Shown in pieces: positions 36,382 through 50,652 of a DNA stretch of 64,000 nt (position 1 is its first letter; each line of letters starts with the position of its first letter). The notes beneath the pieces were generated by a model. The model searched no databases, had not been told where the DNA came from, and saw only the letters and a program-made list of their open reading frames with translations. The stretch is from assembly GCA_023055505.1 (NCBI GenBank), contig JALIRH010000026.1, forward strand, positions 10,245,591 through 10,309,590, given 5' to 3'. This DNA comes from Callipepla californica brunnescens (Eukaryota; Chordata; Aves; Galliformes; Odontophoridae). The position numbers and the translations under genes are program-made.

Positions 36382-39300
36382 TTTACTTTTACTCATCTGG
36401 TTATCAGTATTCGACCCTTCTTTACAGTTTCTAAAATCTAGTTTCCTGTATGCAAAGTATAGTGCAGGCAGGATTGCTTTGATAACAGCATCAGCGTTTG
36501 GAAATGTCTTTGCTGGCTGCTGGTCGTGCAAAGTGCCCCTTGTTGAAAAGGCTTCTGTGCAATCAGCAGGGACAGGCACGATGGAGCGAGCTGGCCAGGG
36601 TGTGAATTTGCAGCGCATTAGCTGCTGACCATTAGCTCTGGTAGTAAATGTGTCATTGTGCTCACAAAAGCATTCTTAGTGCAGATTAAGGCGATCCACA
36701 CAGGAAGCTTTAGCAGAGTAGCTGGAGCTGCATAAATTCACACCTTAGTTTAGTCAGTAGTAAATTTCCCCTGTAGACAAGACCGCAGCTTATCCACTCA
36801 CTTAGCTCGCATCTCTCATAATGCGGCTTTTCACAAGTGTCAAATGTTTGACTGCACTCACAGACACGTCTTCATTTTTGTCTGAGTGTTCCCTCTAACA
36901 CTTGGCAGAAATATCCCCATCTGCTTGTGTCTTTCCCCAAATAAAGATAGGGATGCCATGGGTTGGAACCTCACCTACATCCACTGCTATATTCCCTGTT
37001 GATGCTGGTGTTTTCCCCCCCCCGTGGCTGTCCTTCTTCATCCTCCACAACCGACTTCATCTTCCCCTACTTCCTGTGCAGTTCATTGTAGCTGTTTAGT
37101 TAAGAGTTGCATGAGAAAGGCGAAGCCTTGATATAATCTGGACTTGAACTCATGGGTTTACTGTATTTTTAGAGACTGCAATGCAAAGGAGACCATGTCG
37201 ATCCATGGCTGAGCAGAGCTGTTATTTGTTGGTTTTTCAGACACCTTTGGCTGTGGACCAAGCTCTCCACTGTAATTCACCAATGCTGTAATCTTAATTT
37301 TAGTACCTCCTCCTCATCCCTGATTTCTTTAATGTGGCTTCGGCTTGCTGCCTGTTGGTTAGGTGCTAAGCTCTTTGGGGCTGGACTGATCCCTTTTGTA
37401 CTTGAAGTTCTAGCTCAATGGAGGCATCACTACAATACAAGGCGATGGTGGTCGTAACTGCTGCTGACAACTGAAATAAATGGCACTTTACAAACCTTCT
37501 CTGCTTTGTCTGCATTAATGTGGAGAACAGAGGGATATCACCGTGATCCCAACATTGAAAACAAGGATCAAACTGGTGCTACGGCTGTATTTCTCTCCTT
37601 CTTCTGACCAGATAAGTCACCTTAAGAGTTTTTTCTGGCATGCTTTTAGTTTTCCCTCAGCAGTAAAGGAACAGCAGAAGAAGTCCAGCTTTTCTACACT
37701 TTCTTTTCCCCTTGCGAAATTATGTGGGACTTATGTGTAATCTATGCAGTTTCCGGGGCAGGCTACTCAAAGAGAATGTGGTATTATTATTTTAGAGGAC
37801 ATCACAGAGATGCTTGAACAATGCTCTGTTGTCAGAATGGAGAGAGAGTGTTGATAGTTTAGCTCTAAATCTTGAATTCCCTCTGCTAGCCTCATAGCTG
37901 ACTCAAGGGAACCTCTTCTATTTGCCTTCTACCTTCTCTTTTTCTTGAAAAGATCTTATCTTTTATTAAGAGTACTTATTTGCATGGCAATTCACACTTC
38001 CAGCTCACAGATATCTAAGCAACAGCCTTGCCGTAGACTTCTTAGAAATCGAAAGAAGTGGTCCAGAGGCCTTAAATACTTCGCTCAGTGATGTGCTCTG
38101 CAGAGGAGAAAGAAGATTCTACCTCTTCTTAGCTTCTGCTCTGTACCACTTTCAAACATGGGGTTACTACTGCGGTAAGTGGGAAATTCTTCTCAAAATC
38201 CTCTCTGAAAGCTTGATTAGGTGTATGCACGCTTCAGTGTAACTCAGACAGGATACTAACTTTTTTCACAAGGCCATCATAAATAACAGTGGAAGTCTTT
38301 CTGTTCCATCTTCACATATGGAAAGCTTTTTAGGATGCACACCTTGTTCTTATTTCCGTGCTGAAAATCTTCATGAACGCTTGTTTTGGCTTTCTACCCA
38401 GAGCTTTGAAGAAATTGCTCTAATAAACTCTCCTCTCTTCCCCAAGAGCTTTCTTTTTCTTTCCCCCTGAGTAAGCAGCATGTCAGTGCAAGTGGGTTTA
38501 CCTCGAGCGTTTAGTGGAGATGGCATATTTTTAAAGAGAAGACCTCATGCTCACTTATGACCCTGTAGGCCTGCAATCAGGCACTACAGTTACAGGCATA
38601 GTCAGGTGCTACTTTCACATATCCAAGTGAACGACGTACAGTGATGCTGCCTAGTTTCTGTTTAAATCAAAGTAGGTAAGATTCATGACAGTTTTAACTT
38701 CTAATTTCCGTGTTGCATGTAAATGGTTGCTACTAGCTTTGTATAAGAAGTGTTAAAAAGGCATACCTCTGAGCTTCAGGATTTCACCTTTTTGATAATG
38801 ACTTGACTTTTGGCTTTGTTTTGAAGTATAAACAAATTAACTGCTGTGAATGTGGACGTTTGGATTTATTGATTTGACAGGTTAATATTGACCTCCTGTC
38901 CTGGTCAGTGTTTGCCTAGGGGGATATTAAATCTTAGTGTGTGTCACAAAAGTCAGCACAGATATTGTACTTAGAGGAGAAAGTCATAATGTTAGAAGTT
39001 ATATTAACTAGTAATGAAAGCTTGGTAGAACTAATTATTTTCAGGTATAAGTCAAATTTATCAAACTATTGGTATGGTGGTTGTTTGTTTGTTTTGTTTT
39101 GTTTTTTGGAATGATCAAGCACCTTGACCTACAATTTGGAGATATTAAACTTGGGTAAACTGAAGTTTCACATAAGAAAGTGGGGTTGGGGATTGGGGAC
39201 AAGCAAAGTGATTGATTTATAGTTAAAAAAAATCATTTTCTCACTGGGGGGGGGGAAATAGGCTCACAAAAGGGGAAAACATAGAAGCACAAACTTTTTT

Positions 39301-39780
39301 TCTCTGTTCTTTTAACTGATAGAAAAAGGGATTATTTGAGCAGTGCTTGCTTTTACATTTGCTATACAAGCTTTCACTTAAAGCATCAGGAAATTTCTCT
39401 GCACTGTGGCGATGTCTAATCTTGATTTTTAGAGAGAGGCAAAAAGAGACAGACAAACATTTATCTCCAGGGAGGTAACAACTGATTCAGCTGCAGCCAG
39501 CTGTTTTCATACATTTACCAGAGTACATTCCTCCAGGGCTCCCACACTGCTGACCTATAAAAGGTGAGCTCTAGGAGATTACCAGCTTGCTGTCTTCCTG
39601 TGCTATGTGTAAGACATAACAACATGAAAAAGGGAATTTTTCCCCTATTCTTATTGCTGGAGAAGCCGTTTTCATCCTTCTGATGGGCTTCTCACTGCTC
39701 TGCCACTTGGTGAAAAAAGGCGTTATTGATCCCTATTACATGTTCTTCATATTTTGTTGGATGTAGGAATTTAATAAAAA

Positions 39781-39891
39781 GGAATGTCCCTCTGAAGTTT
39801 TGTCTAACTCTTCTCTGAATTAATGTGGGGCAGCTCATGCCATTCCACAGCTGTTGTCTTGTTTACATATCACCGTTCAGAGGGACATTCC
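39781..39891. repeat. Perfect 16-bp inverted repeat with 79-bp loop
   Basis: GGAATGTCCCTCTGAA at 39781-39796 is the exact reverse complement of TTCAGAGGGACATTCC at 39876-39891. The arms do not extend further and no target-site duplication flanks them. A small inner pairing (CAGCT near 39831 with AGCTG near 39848) is possible. It could form a hairpin or cruciform; no family is recognised. Confidence 0.85.
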
Positions 39892-41199
39892 CGTCATGGG
39901 ACATATGGACCATGTATGTTACATATTGCATTCTAGGATAAGTCTGCTTAAATCCCATTTTTATGGCCTGAATTTTTAAGTCCCTGCAAGGGTCTGCCAC
40001 GGGAGACTGACAGGAGGGACAGGTGTATCGTGGATTCAGCATGGTGACAAGTTTTCGGATTCAGCTACATTCTTCCAGCAGCAAAGGGCAGAGCAGCTGG
40101 CAGTCCCAGCCCTCTGCCTCTGTAGGGATCTAGGAAGAGCCGGTCGTGCTCCTGTGCATGTGAAAATGTTAACTTTTAACTGAAATAAATTGCACCAATT
40201 TTTGCAGGATGGTTTTAAAAGGGTCCTTCTGAAGCTCACTGAGCCTGCAAGCAAGGTAATTCCATTAAGTGAACACTCCTAGATACAGGCACCCTATGTG
40301 TGTGCATTTTAGAGTGCTCTTTTGGGGAATACATATGCAATGTAACAGGGAAAGCCAAAAAGCAAGTAAGGACTAGGCTTCTTCTGGCTGCATTATAGCT
40401 AAGGGCAGCAAGATACTCAGTAAAGGGCTAAATAATGTGGATGTGGTAGGGAGGAGAGGACGTGCCCATTCCTGCTCTTTCCCCTCAAGGGGTAGCTGGC
40501 ACTGCTGGTCAGAAATAGGCATTTTTGTAGAAGCATAAGGTAGGGAGCAGCAGGCTGGGAGAGGCATTGGCTGTGCCTACAGAGCAGGCACGGCAAGGGC
40601 TCCTTTTGCTGCGCTTTCACTGGGTCACACCTGGGCTCTTTTCAGTCTCTTGTGCATATTCATGGTGCTGCTATAGCAGTGAGCTGGTGAGGTCCTGTTT
40701 AGACTACAAATCCAACTATAGGAAAAACAGCTAAGAAAAAACAGAAACCAGCCACCTCCTTTGGTTGTAAAAGAGGAATGGTGTGAGAATTCAGGATGAA
40801 TTCCCAGCCCCCCTCTTCCCTCATATATGATATAGCCAGCAGGCAATCTCTCTTCAGAGCCTTTTCTTGCAAGATGTTATAGGTATTTCTGCGTACAAGC
40901 TATTTCCTCTTCTTTGAAGGTCACTGCGAGGTTGAGCTGCATCATTACACAACTCAGCAAAGGCAGGTGCTACAATTACCTAAGTCTAAAAAATCATGCA
41001 AGAGCGCTTGCTTTTTCACAAAAAGAGCAAGCATCTGGGATCTTTCCTCTTTCATTGTAATCTCAATTGCTGTGACGTGAATGGTTTCAGGTCCCTGAAT
41101 TTCCCTCAAAGAGCATCTCTAAGTACCAGCCAGAAGGAATCTGGTGAGGGGAGAGCACTTATACAAAACTCCTTGCTTTACAGCCACCCTCCCCCAAAA

Positions 41200-41518
41200 T
41201 CACATTCGCTCCCTCCCGAAAGTAGCAGCTGTGGCTGATGCATTCATCCAGCAGCGGAGAGCGCAATTTCGGTCTGAAACTGCATTGTTGCTTGGTAACC
41301 ACCTGCCCAAGTGCGCACAGTGCTGCGTGTGGTGCCCAGAGCCCGAGGCGTCACATCCCTCCGACAAGCGGGTGCCTCGCAGCTGGCCTGGGGATCAGCA
41401 GTGCTAGGCGAGGAGCCCTCCTGCACCTGGTCGTAGCGATTGAGAAGTTTGGCTCTTTTTCTGATCTGTGAGATTATCGTCCTGCTCTTTGCTCCTGGCT
41501 TTGGAGCACTGGGAGGAT
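41200..41518 (+). promoter_or_regulatory. Small CpG cluster with RFX-type X-box; possible non-coding first exon
   Basis: About a dozen CpGs are packed into roughly 260 bp inside otherwise CpG-poor DNA. The cluster holds GTTGCTTGGTAAC at 41287-41299, two RFX half-sites (GTTGCT and GGTAAC) with a one-base spacer, and the palindrome GTGCGCAC at about 41311. A strong donor-like word, ggat|gtaagt, follows with GT at 41519-41520. Together these could be the promoter and first exon of an unannotated RNA. No coding role is seen. Confidence 0.3.
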
Positions 41519-44500
41519 GTAAGTGCAACAGAAGCCATGCTGTTCTGTGTGTATAGACAAGTACCTGTCCCAGTCCACTGTGCTGTCACCAAAAGACTCA
41601 ACTGTGCAAGAACTTTTATAGCCTTCCTATTTGCATATATTTGCCGTATAACTTTTCATGATGTTCTGGGACTCTGTCATGTAGTATACTTAAAGTACAT
41701 TTGGGGATTTGAATGTATTTGGAGCTGGATCAGATGTGAAGCTTGTCTCCAGATCGGATCTCACTTGCATTAAGTCTCATTACTGTGTGAAACTTTAGAT
41801 CAGTGTTTGTATTCAGCCTAAACAAAGCTAGAATCCTGCAAGCTGCTCTTGTAAGAGAGCAGTTATTTCGGTGGCTACCTGAGCACTTGAGGCTTTGCAT
41901 AACATATGTTAGTATTGCATGCTAGACCTTTACCAGCAGACTCGTAAGTCTTATCAAAAATAAATAAATAAATAAAATCAGACTATTTATGAAACTTAAC
42001 CGAAAAAGATCTTTTTCATAAAAAAGATTCTGGGTTTGTGTCAGACTTATATCCTCTTCCCTCCCAAAACTTTCCCTTTTCCACCTTTTTCTTGTCAGTG
42101 AAAGAGCCAGTAACTTATTGGAGGGGAAGAAGATGGCCAGAGTGGTATAGATGTGAAATAGCATGTATCTGATGCTGTTGAACGCTGATAAGAAGTTTCC
42201 CATTGTGCAGGTTGCTAGCTTAAAATACAGAAGGAAAACCCCAAACTGAATCAGAATATAGCAGAACATTTGTTTTGGCACGTTGAATACTGAGGCATGT
42301 ATTTGGAACAGCTTGTGCAGGAAGAGTCACGCCTTTGAAAACAAAATGAAGCCTGTGTTCACACCTCACATGTGAAAACTGGGCCTAAAAATAACATAAC
42401 ATCACTGTGTTAAACATACTGCATCACATGGAGCTACCAAGAATTTTCTTATGCTCCAGCCCTCTAAGATGCTTAGTACCTGTTCCATTCCACCATGCAT
42501 CCCATCATTGTTTCCCCCTGCGTGAGAATTCCTTGCCTCTTTTTAGGCTTGTTGCAGCTGCTTGATGCCTCTTGCCATTGCTGTATGAACCCAAAGGTAC
42601 CCTCTCCTTTCAACTTCACCATTGGTGATGTGGGAACGCAATACAACCTTAATTTGTTTGCACATTCCTTATACATTATACTCTCCATCTGCTTATGGAA
42701 TGCAGCAGGCTGTACAGAAATGCTCTGTGCTCTCTGTGACAATTACACCATTTTATTTAATAGCGTGCTGACTAACTACTCTCCTGGATACCATAGAAAT
42801 TCATCCCCTTTTCTGGCCTGCTAAGCAAGGAGGGGTTGCCTCGCTTCCTCACAGTTCCTCTGTGAGTGGTGCCCCTGCGCAGATGAGGAGAAGAGATGGC
42901 TGCACATGCACTCCCCTCTCAAAGAGAAAATGCTCTTGTAAGAGTCCTCCATTTGCTGGGAGAGCGGGAGGTCCCTGTCCCTCTTGCTCTCCTCTCATGT
43001 TCATGCATCGATGGTGGCTCTGAAGCTATTTCAGTCATCAGTTTTCTATGGGCTGCTGTGCTGCGTGTGAGAGCAGCTGAGGCACGCCGGCTGTGCTATG
43101 AGCATCCAGCCAGGGGCAGCCCTGCAGCAAACAGCTGTGCTGCTTTGAGAGTAAACGCGAGCCAAAGGCCTTATTTTGTGGTGCTCACAAGACCACCGTT
43201 CATGGGAGGAAAGAAGAAAAAAAGCATAAAACAAACTGTAATGTGGTAACTTTCCCCTTAACACAAGAGCTATTCTTGGAGGCCCTGTGTATAGCTCACA
43301 TAGGTCCTTTATAAAGCACTCCTCTTAAGAGCTACCTGGCATGGTAATGTCCTTGCTCTCTCTCACTCTCCTGCTGTGACTTTTCCAGCTGGAATGATGC
43401 TTTCTTTTAGTGCTCCTTCATTACACAGTCAACTACTTTGCTCACCAGGGAAATAAAGGTTAATTGGCCCTGTACAATTACAGATTTGTATCATTGGCGC
43501 TCCAGATAGACAAGATTAATGAACAACGATTGCAGAAATGGTAATGACTAAGCTAGAGACACGCTGAAATTGTCACCCGAAACTAAAAGTTGTGATGAGC
43601 ACACTACTTAGATAACTATCTGGTATGAGGTTATGCAGACATCTTTGGAAGTTATTTACTAAAGCAGAGTTGATCCATGGTAAATGGCAACATCTCCAAA
43701 ATCGCAAGCGTTAAGTGCGTTCATTTTAAGATTTCTAATCTACAACTAACTTTTTCCCAGATCAATTTTTTTAACATAAATTGCAGGCAAGTGACTTTCT
43801 ATCCTTCTCTGTCTTGATATTCCATTTCACTTTGTTAGCAGTTATTACTACAGAAAAGACATCTTTATCTCAGAACAGATTTTCAACCCATTTAACAGTT
43901 CATTCTGGGATGATGGAAAAACAATTGAAGCTAAACGGTTCATCTAAGCACAGAACTACCATTCATTATGGCAAAAGCGTGTAGAAATGGCACATTCCTT
44001 CTCAGGCCATCATTTCAAGAATAAAGTAGCACAAGAAGTGGTGCGTTGACTCCTAATTCTGTCCACTGTAATGGAGTGGCACAAGTCAGTTTCACTGCCT
44101 ATGGCAGGGACTGGATTTGTGCCTAAGAGTTCCCTCTCAGAGAGATCTTGTGTTGAGCAACAGGACTACTCAGCCCTACAGCCCATGGTTGTGGAATGGT
44201 AACTTGGGAAGTGCATAAGGATGAAGGATACCATAAAAAAAAAGCTGACTTTTTAAAGAGCTCAATGGGAGCTAATAAATAAATAAGCCTTTATGTTCAT
44301 TTTATGTCTTAAAATGGCTTTGGGCGAGTGCATGTTTCTTTCCAGGGCAAGTCATAGGAAAAGTAGTTTTGGATTCAATATGGAAATGGGTTTAGAGAGG
44401 AAACAAACTCTCTCTCTTAAATGGAAGTGCAAAAGAAAACTGCTAAGAGCCAAATGTCTGGCTTCTTTGAGAGTCCTTACCGGAGGGAAGGGGGGGAGTC

Positions 44501-47500
44501 TTGCTGGAAGGGTGAGATAAGGTCTGTGCTTGTATAGACTGGGAAATAAGAAAATAGCTTCAAGACGTGAGAAATGCCAAAGAAATAAAATAGGTATGGT
44601 TAAAAAAAAAAAAAAAAAAAAGGTGTTTAAGAGGTTCATTTTCCCTGAATGCATTCCCCCAAATCCTATTTAATATTAATGACACTTAAATGCGTGGCTC
44701 CTGGGGAAAGAACAGTGACCCTTATGTGCTTAAATAGGATCCTACTATTTGGAGCAGCACAAGAAGTAGCTGAAACGAGTAGCTTAAGTTGTAAAGAAAT
44801 GTGGAGTGCAGATGCACTGCGGGAGCCACTAGGAAAGTAAAATAAGACCAATAAAACAGAAGAAATAAAGAGATAATTGATGTAAGGGCTATGTCCTAAA
44901 TCCTGGTAGCTTCCTTGCTGCTAGTAGATCTCCTTGACTTGTGCTAGATGCGTAGTCCATAATAAGCAGCTACTGTTCACTCTGGCCAGCAGATAACTAC
45001 AAAGATCTCAATGATGACATTACTATTAAGAGCTTTCCTTCTCCTTTTTGCTGTGCCATCTGTTAAATACTGCGATGAAGAGGCACATCCTTGTTTGTCT
45101 TTTTATATAGCCAGGAAGAAAATAGCTCAAGAGACAGCACCGTGAGTTCTGAGCTGCAGGTTTACTGGAGGTGTTGAGGAAGAAGTGAGAGCTCAGCCCT
45201 CCATGCGGAGCCTACAGCACAGCTTCCTCAGCAAGAGGCTGCACAGAGCCTCAGACTCTCGTGGCAATGCAGGAAGCCTTACATCATGGCTGTAGTGGAG
45301 AAGCTATACAGCTGATTTATGGGATTGGTTTCAGAACTCCTCGCTCTGTTAGAAGTATATGGGACTTTTCCTATAAACACAGATTGAGGAGAAGGCTTTG
45401 GAGTACTTTTTACACATTGTAATCATATACAGGCATGCTATCACTTGTAAAAAATATTATATCCCCTCTCTCTCTACATGCATATATGCATATCCCCCAT
45501 TTTATTTTAAGCATATGGGCTGGGTATTCCTGTGGGTAAACGACCTAGAAATTAGTTCCAGACAGACATGTTAATGGAGACTCAAATAACTAAAACATAT
45601 AGTACAGCTGATGAAACCTTGGCAGCAAAATATTTAAGTGCTGCCAGAAAAAAAATTAGATTCCCAACTCACAGCCAACTTTTATTATCCTTCTGATGAC
45701 CAGTACTACCAGTTTGCTTTGGTCTTGGTAACTTTTATATATTTCATGTATTCTGGAGACTAACGTGTGATCAGCTACAGTTGTAACAGTCATAACAGTT
45801 GGCTGTGGTGCCGAGGTACTTCTCAGGTTGGCTGGGGGTCAGCCCAGCGTCACTCCTGGATGTGGCATGGCACAGGAACCTGCCTTGGGCAGCAGAGGCC
45901 TCCCCTTCCCCCCGTCCCCGTCTGGGGCACGGTTTCTTAGGTGAATCTTGTCCTGTGTTGCAGAAATCTGGCAGGCACATCCCTTAAGGACTGCAGGACA
46001 CATGCTGTGAGTTACAGATGCCTATTCAGTGGCTTCCTGAGAGGAGAGGCACTGCTGCTGGATTTTATATTCATCACAAAGCTCATTGGAAAAGGTATCT
46101 TCCCTCCCTTTCAAATCTGTTTTGCAAAGCATCTGCTGTGTTTTATGCGGCTGATTTCTGTGGAAGGGAGTGATTCCTATGCAGGATTTACACACGCCGG
46201 CAGCAGAGCGAGTATTGAGGGGTAGGCTTAATCCTCAGCTGTGCTCCAGCTGATATCAAAGAGCTTTTATATTTAATAAGCCTTAAACACTTACAATCAC
46301 AGAAGACAGAGACAGACAGGAAAATACAGTACAACCAAACTGTCTCTAGGGCAAGATGGAACATTAAACAGCACAGAATTTCTTAAATGGGTGCAAATCC
46401 ATACTCAATAATAATGAAAAATTAAGCACACATCACCCTGCTGCTCAAGAGGGATAGCATATCTATATATAACATCAGGCAGACAGCACAGAAAACCTGA
46501 CTTTGGGTATGTTTGTGTCAGAAAGCAGATATATAGGCACGGAGTAGACTTTTCCCCAAATCATTTTTCCTTACTTTCATCAAGGAGAGTGAACCCGAGG
46601 CATAGCAGACCCCTCTCCAGAGAGCTGTTCTGCATGCCACTTCTCTGCTCACCCACCTGGCCTTCCACATCAAGCAGAAAATACTTCAGCTACAGTGATC
46701 AAAAACATTCCCCTTCTTGCCTCACCGGGGGAATGCTGCTCCGAAAGCCCATTGGGATCTGCTGCTGTCCCTGCAGCACAAGGACTGATGTAATTTTAGA
46801 TCCTAACTGTCCCGAATCAGACACAGTCGGAAGGACAATATTTTAGAGGCTTTAACCAAACCAGAGTGAAAATCTCAGCTGGAAAACGTTCTTCCTTAAG
46901 TGCACTGCACACTTTCTTGCTCTCATACTTTCTTACGCCGAGATCTGCTGAGCGCAGATAAGATGGCTTCATCCTGCCAGGGAGCTGGCAAAACACTTAT
47001 TTTAGAGTTCCCCTATCTCCTCCCAGTCCTTCAGTGTACAAATATCAAGTGGTTTGTGTCGCTATGATAGATTTTTCCTGCCCTTATTTTCTTATCCATA
47101 GAGCTATTACCATAGATGCCTGTCCCCCTCATCTCTCATTTTCACCTCTCCTCCACTAAGAAGGAACCCATTGCCCTCAATTACGAGTCCATAATAAATT
47201 CATCTTTCTCTTATTTCTCTCCACAGCACTACTGCTTTCTACAGTGTTAGCACAAGGTCACCCTTGTGTCTCAGCTTCCCCCTTTATCAGCTCCCACCAC
47301 TACTGACATTTGCTGCAGACCCTATATGACCAGTTACCAATGTATTCCTGCTCTCCTATAAACTCTGACAACTCCCTGAGAGAACGAGAGCTAGCGTTTA
47401 ACTCGTGTACATTTCAGCTGACTGGTTTTGACAGTGCAGTCTTGGAAAGATAAAGGAACAGGAAGGTTTGTGTTGACTCCTAAACAGACAGTTAGAGTGC

Positions 47501-50500
47501 AACACTCCAAGTTGCAGGGAACATGTGGAGGGCTCTGAATTAGGAGGTACTGGAGCAGAGCTAAGGGAAATATAAGCACTGAAGAAGAGATCCAGGGCTA
47601 AGGGGCAAGACTGATACTGAGGATGGGAAGTTAACAGGCTACTTCCTGGCCTCTTTCTGCCTTAATGTTACCCTCAGAGAGTTGGACCCTTCCAGCCAGC
47701 ATCATCACAAAGACTGATATTTTCTTACAGGAACAGTAAATGGGGAAAACTTTACCTTTAAAATAAAAGCAATAGAAATAGTTTGAAGAACGTGACAGCT
47801 ACGAGAAGTCTGTGACAGTAATTTGAAGAATCTGTGCCCTGAAAGGTGCAGTGAGGTCTCTGGCAGCTGGAGGCCTGACTGAGTTGAGATGATGCAGACA
47901 TAAGGCTGGGACTTGTAATCCCGAGCAGCCGGGCTACTTTATTGTGCTTATTTCCATGAATACTCTTGAAATCGTCAGGAGATCTATGGATTCTTTAGCT
48001 GATAGTATCTCCTGGCTGGTCTCCTTTATCTCTCCACTTAGTGGAAAGGAAAAATTCCCTAAATTTCATGATTAGGTTTCAGAGACTCTTTTGATATTCA
48101 GCACTACGGCTCGCAGAGGCTGTGCTCAGTGAGATGTTAGTCCCATAATTTTCTTGATAATGACTTAATTCTTTCCAGATGTCATGACTGCCTTACTCTG
48201 TTCTCAATCCCTAAGAATTTCACGTGCAAGGGATGACAGTACTGATTTTTGGAATCGGCCTCAGTGTTTGAGAATCCCATGCCTTATAAACACCTTTTAA
48301 AAGCTATTGTAATTAATTCTACCATCCAGCCTTCAAGGAACAGGGCTGACTACCTTCTTCCCCTTTTATAGAGAGAGAAGGAGGCATCTAGAGCCAGGAC
48401 CTCCAGGCCCCTGGCAGGGAGAGGGCAAGAGGCTGATCTGACACCTGGCAGCTCACTGGGAGTAAAATAGATAAAAGGTCTGAGAAGAGCAAGATGTCTT
48501 CTCAAATGCTAAGAACAAAGTGAAATGCACAGGACAAACTTCCCACCCACTTAATGGTGACCCTGTTGCATAGCTTAGTCATAAGCTTACCGGGAGAGTT
48601 TACAATTTGTATTGGTCAGACCAAGAGAAATTGAGCAGTCATTTTGCAGATAAGCCTTTAAAGGCAAGGATTTTTTTATGTATAGATAGATATAAAATTT
48701 TCTTTCCTACTGACTTGTGACGTAGTTGAACATTAGTGCAGAAAAAGAACAGAAGTATTAAAACAGGAATTTCTGTTGAACCTACCTTTGATCCCTTCAA
48801 AATTTTCTAACGCTGAGTTTCAACCACTGCTTGGCAAGGGCAAATCTTCAGAGCCCACCACTGCTGTTTTCAGACCTGGCAACCAACAGAGACCTCAGAA
48901 GGACTGTGGGATCACTGCCAGCCCTAGGGGAGCTGAAGATAACTGAGGGTACCAGACATCCTGATAAATATTTTTAGTTGTTAGACATCCGTGTTACGGA
49001 GTCTGCCATGAAGCTGTGATTGCCAATGTCCTGTGTACCATTTTGATATATTTGGTGATTTTTGCCTTTGTTTTTGGACATGAAAATATCCTCAGAGTTA
49101 CCAGTGCCATTTTTCAGAGTTGGTTTATACTGTGATCTCTCAGGAGTCTACTCCTTATTGGAATAATTTCACTAGGAAATAAAGTTGCTCCTTAAATGTA
49201 ACAGCATCTCCATACAGAAGTTACTTAGTAATAACTTCATATAACAAGGATAGAAAAAAAAGCAATCAGAAATGCTGATTAACAATTAAGTGTCCCTGCC
49301 TATTCTTGGCTTTTTATGTTGGATACTATATTTTGACCCTTGTCTTGGCATTTCCATGTCTTCCAAATGCTCCAACGCACGTGCATAACTGCTTTCAGGA
49401 CTGATCCTGTTCATTTGGATCAGGCTATTTGTGTGAGTAAAGCTGTGTGTTAATACAGGGCTTTGCAGGCTCAGAGATTTCATCACAACCTCATCCCCAC
49501 TGTCCTTCACAAACATCCGTCAGTTCTAGCGGCCTTTGTTTACAGACAAATAAACAAGCTGAGAGGCCAAAAGATGTGAATTGGCCTGGAGTCAGAGCAA
49601 GGAAGCCTTTTTTTCTGTCCAAGATACTCAAGTCTGGTCTCCTCGTTTCCCTTCTGATTATGGTTCTCCGGTCAGTAAAAGTTCTGCCAGGATGTCCCAA
49701 GCATCAGCTGCATTTTAAAGCAAATATTTGAGGCTCTGAAAAATGCAAGGTAGTCAGTTTATCTGTTATGAAGTGTTTTCTAATGCATTCACACGCAAAA
49801 AAATGCTCGTGAATTTTAGTAAAAAAATGATATAGCGTGTCTGAATTTTGTCTTGAATCAGTCGGTTTGTAGGTTTAGGAGAGCTGGCTTCATCATGTTA
49901 AAAAAAAAGGAAATCCTGTGAAATATATTAAAATCCAGATGCAAGGGTTTTTTGTTTTATTGTATTATTTTTTATCGGGGTTGCCAAAATACCAGTAAGG
50001 TTATGGAACTTATAAACTAAATCTTATGCTCATGTGATTGAATAGCCTCTAGTCTGAAGATAAGTCTGACTTAAAGACTCAAATATATGAAGTGCTTGTA
50101 CGGTAGATGTGAAATGGGTATATCTAAGCATTAAATCACCACCAAGTGTTATCCATCTGCTAAGTATATTAATGTACTGCATCATGGATACTATACTTCA
50201 GTGTGCTCACATCAAATTTAAAGTGACAGAAGGCAATCTATTTGGGTATTTGAAAATGAAAGGCTCTTCCAGGTTTTTGTTTTTTTTTTCCCAAAACAAG
50301 AAAGTAAGTTGTTTTCTGTTTTTCTGGTGACTCTTGGCAGATAGGATGAGCAGCTCGGTGAGAAACACTGTACTGTCTGACACTCCAGGGAGCTGAAAAG
50401 AGAGGCAAGTCACAGAACTGCCGAATTCTGCTTCTTCACAGAAGTGGAGAGAAATCTCATTTAGGGCATGAGAGGCACTGAGGGTGAACTGAGCAGGCAT

Positions 50501-50652
50501 GAGAGGAGCGGAGGAAGCAGCAGACTGAAGATACAGTTCAAGTCCACATATAGTGAATAATGTATAGTCTCAGTTTTGAAGCAGAAACATTCAGAACAGG
50601 TTTTAGCTGCATCTTGGAGAGCGCATGACCACTGATAACCCGTTATCCTCCT
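41519..50652. other. Intergenic, no gene recognised
   Basis: A 9.1-kb spacer. Simple features are AAAT units at about 41956-41977, a 16-bp palindrome GAAAAAGATCTTTTTC (42002-42017), an A20 run (44602-44621) and a 14-bp palindrome ATGCATATATGCAT (45478-45491). The open frame 42896-43249 begins in a fair start context (agagATGG) but shows no domain. No CR1 copy was recognised. Confidence 0.55.
44602..44621. repeat. A20 homopolymer
   Basis: An uninterrupted run of 20 A. I looked upstream for a processed pseudogene that would explain it as a poly(A) tail and found no recognisable coding remnant. Confidence 0.9.

Larger units (their letters stand above)
33742..41199. other. Intergenic, no gene recognised
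   Basis: A 7.5-kb spacer almost free of recognisable repeats. It holds an exact tandem 13-mer CTTTCCAATTAAG (36356-36381), a C9 run (37015-37023), a G10 run (39246-39255) and the inverted repeat at 39781-39891. The lack of CR1 copies here fits constrained or old sequence, but conservation cannot be judged without alignment. Confidence 0.5.

Noticed and set aside
39781..39891. Inverted repeat as a microRNA precursor
   Set aside because: Pairing stops after 16 bp and the large loop does not continue the stem, unlike a microRNA hairpin.
42896..43249. 117-codon frame with a good start context
   Set aside because: No domain or similarity recognised, and the length is within chance expectation for the window.
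44580..44640. A20 run as the tail of a processed pseudogene
   Set aside because: No coding remnant or target-site duplication is visible upstream.
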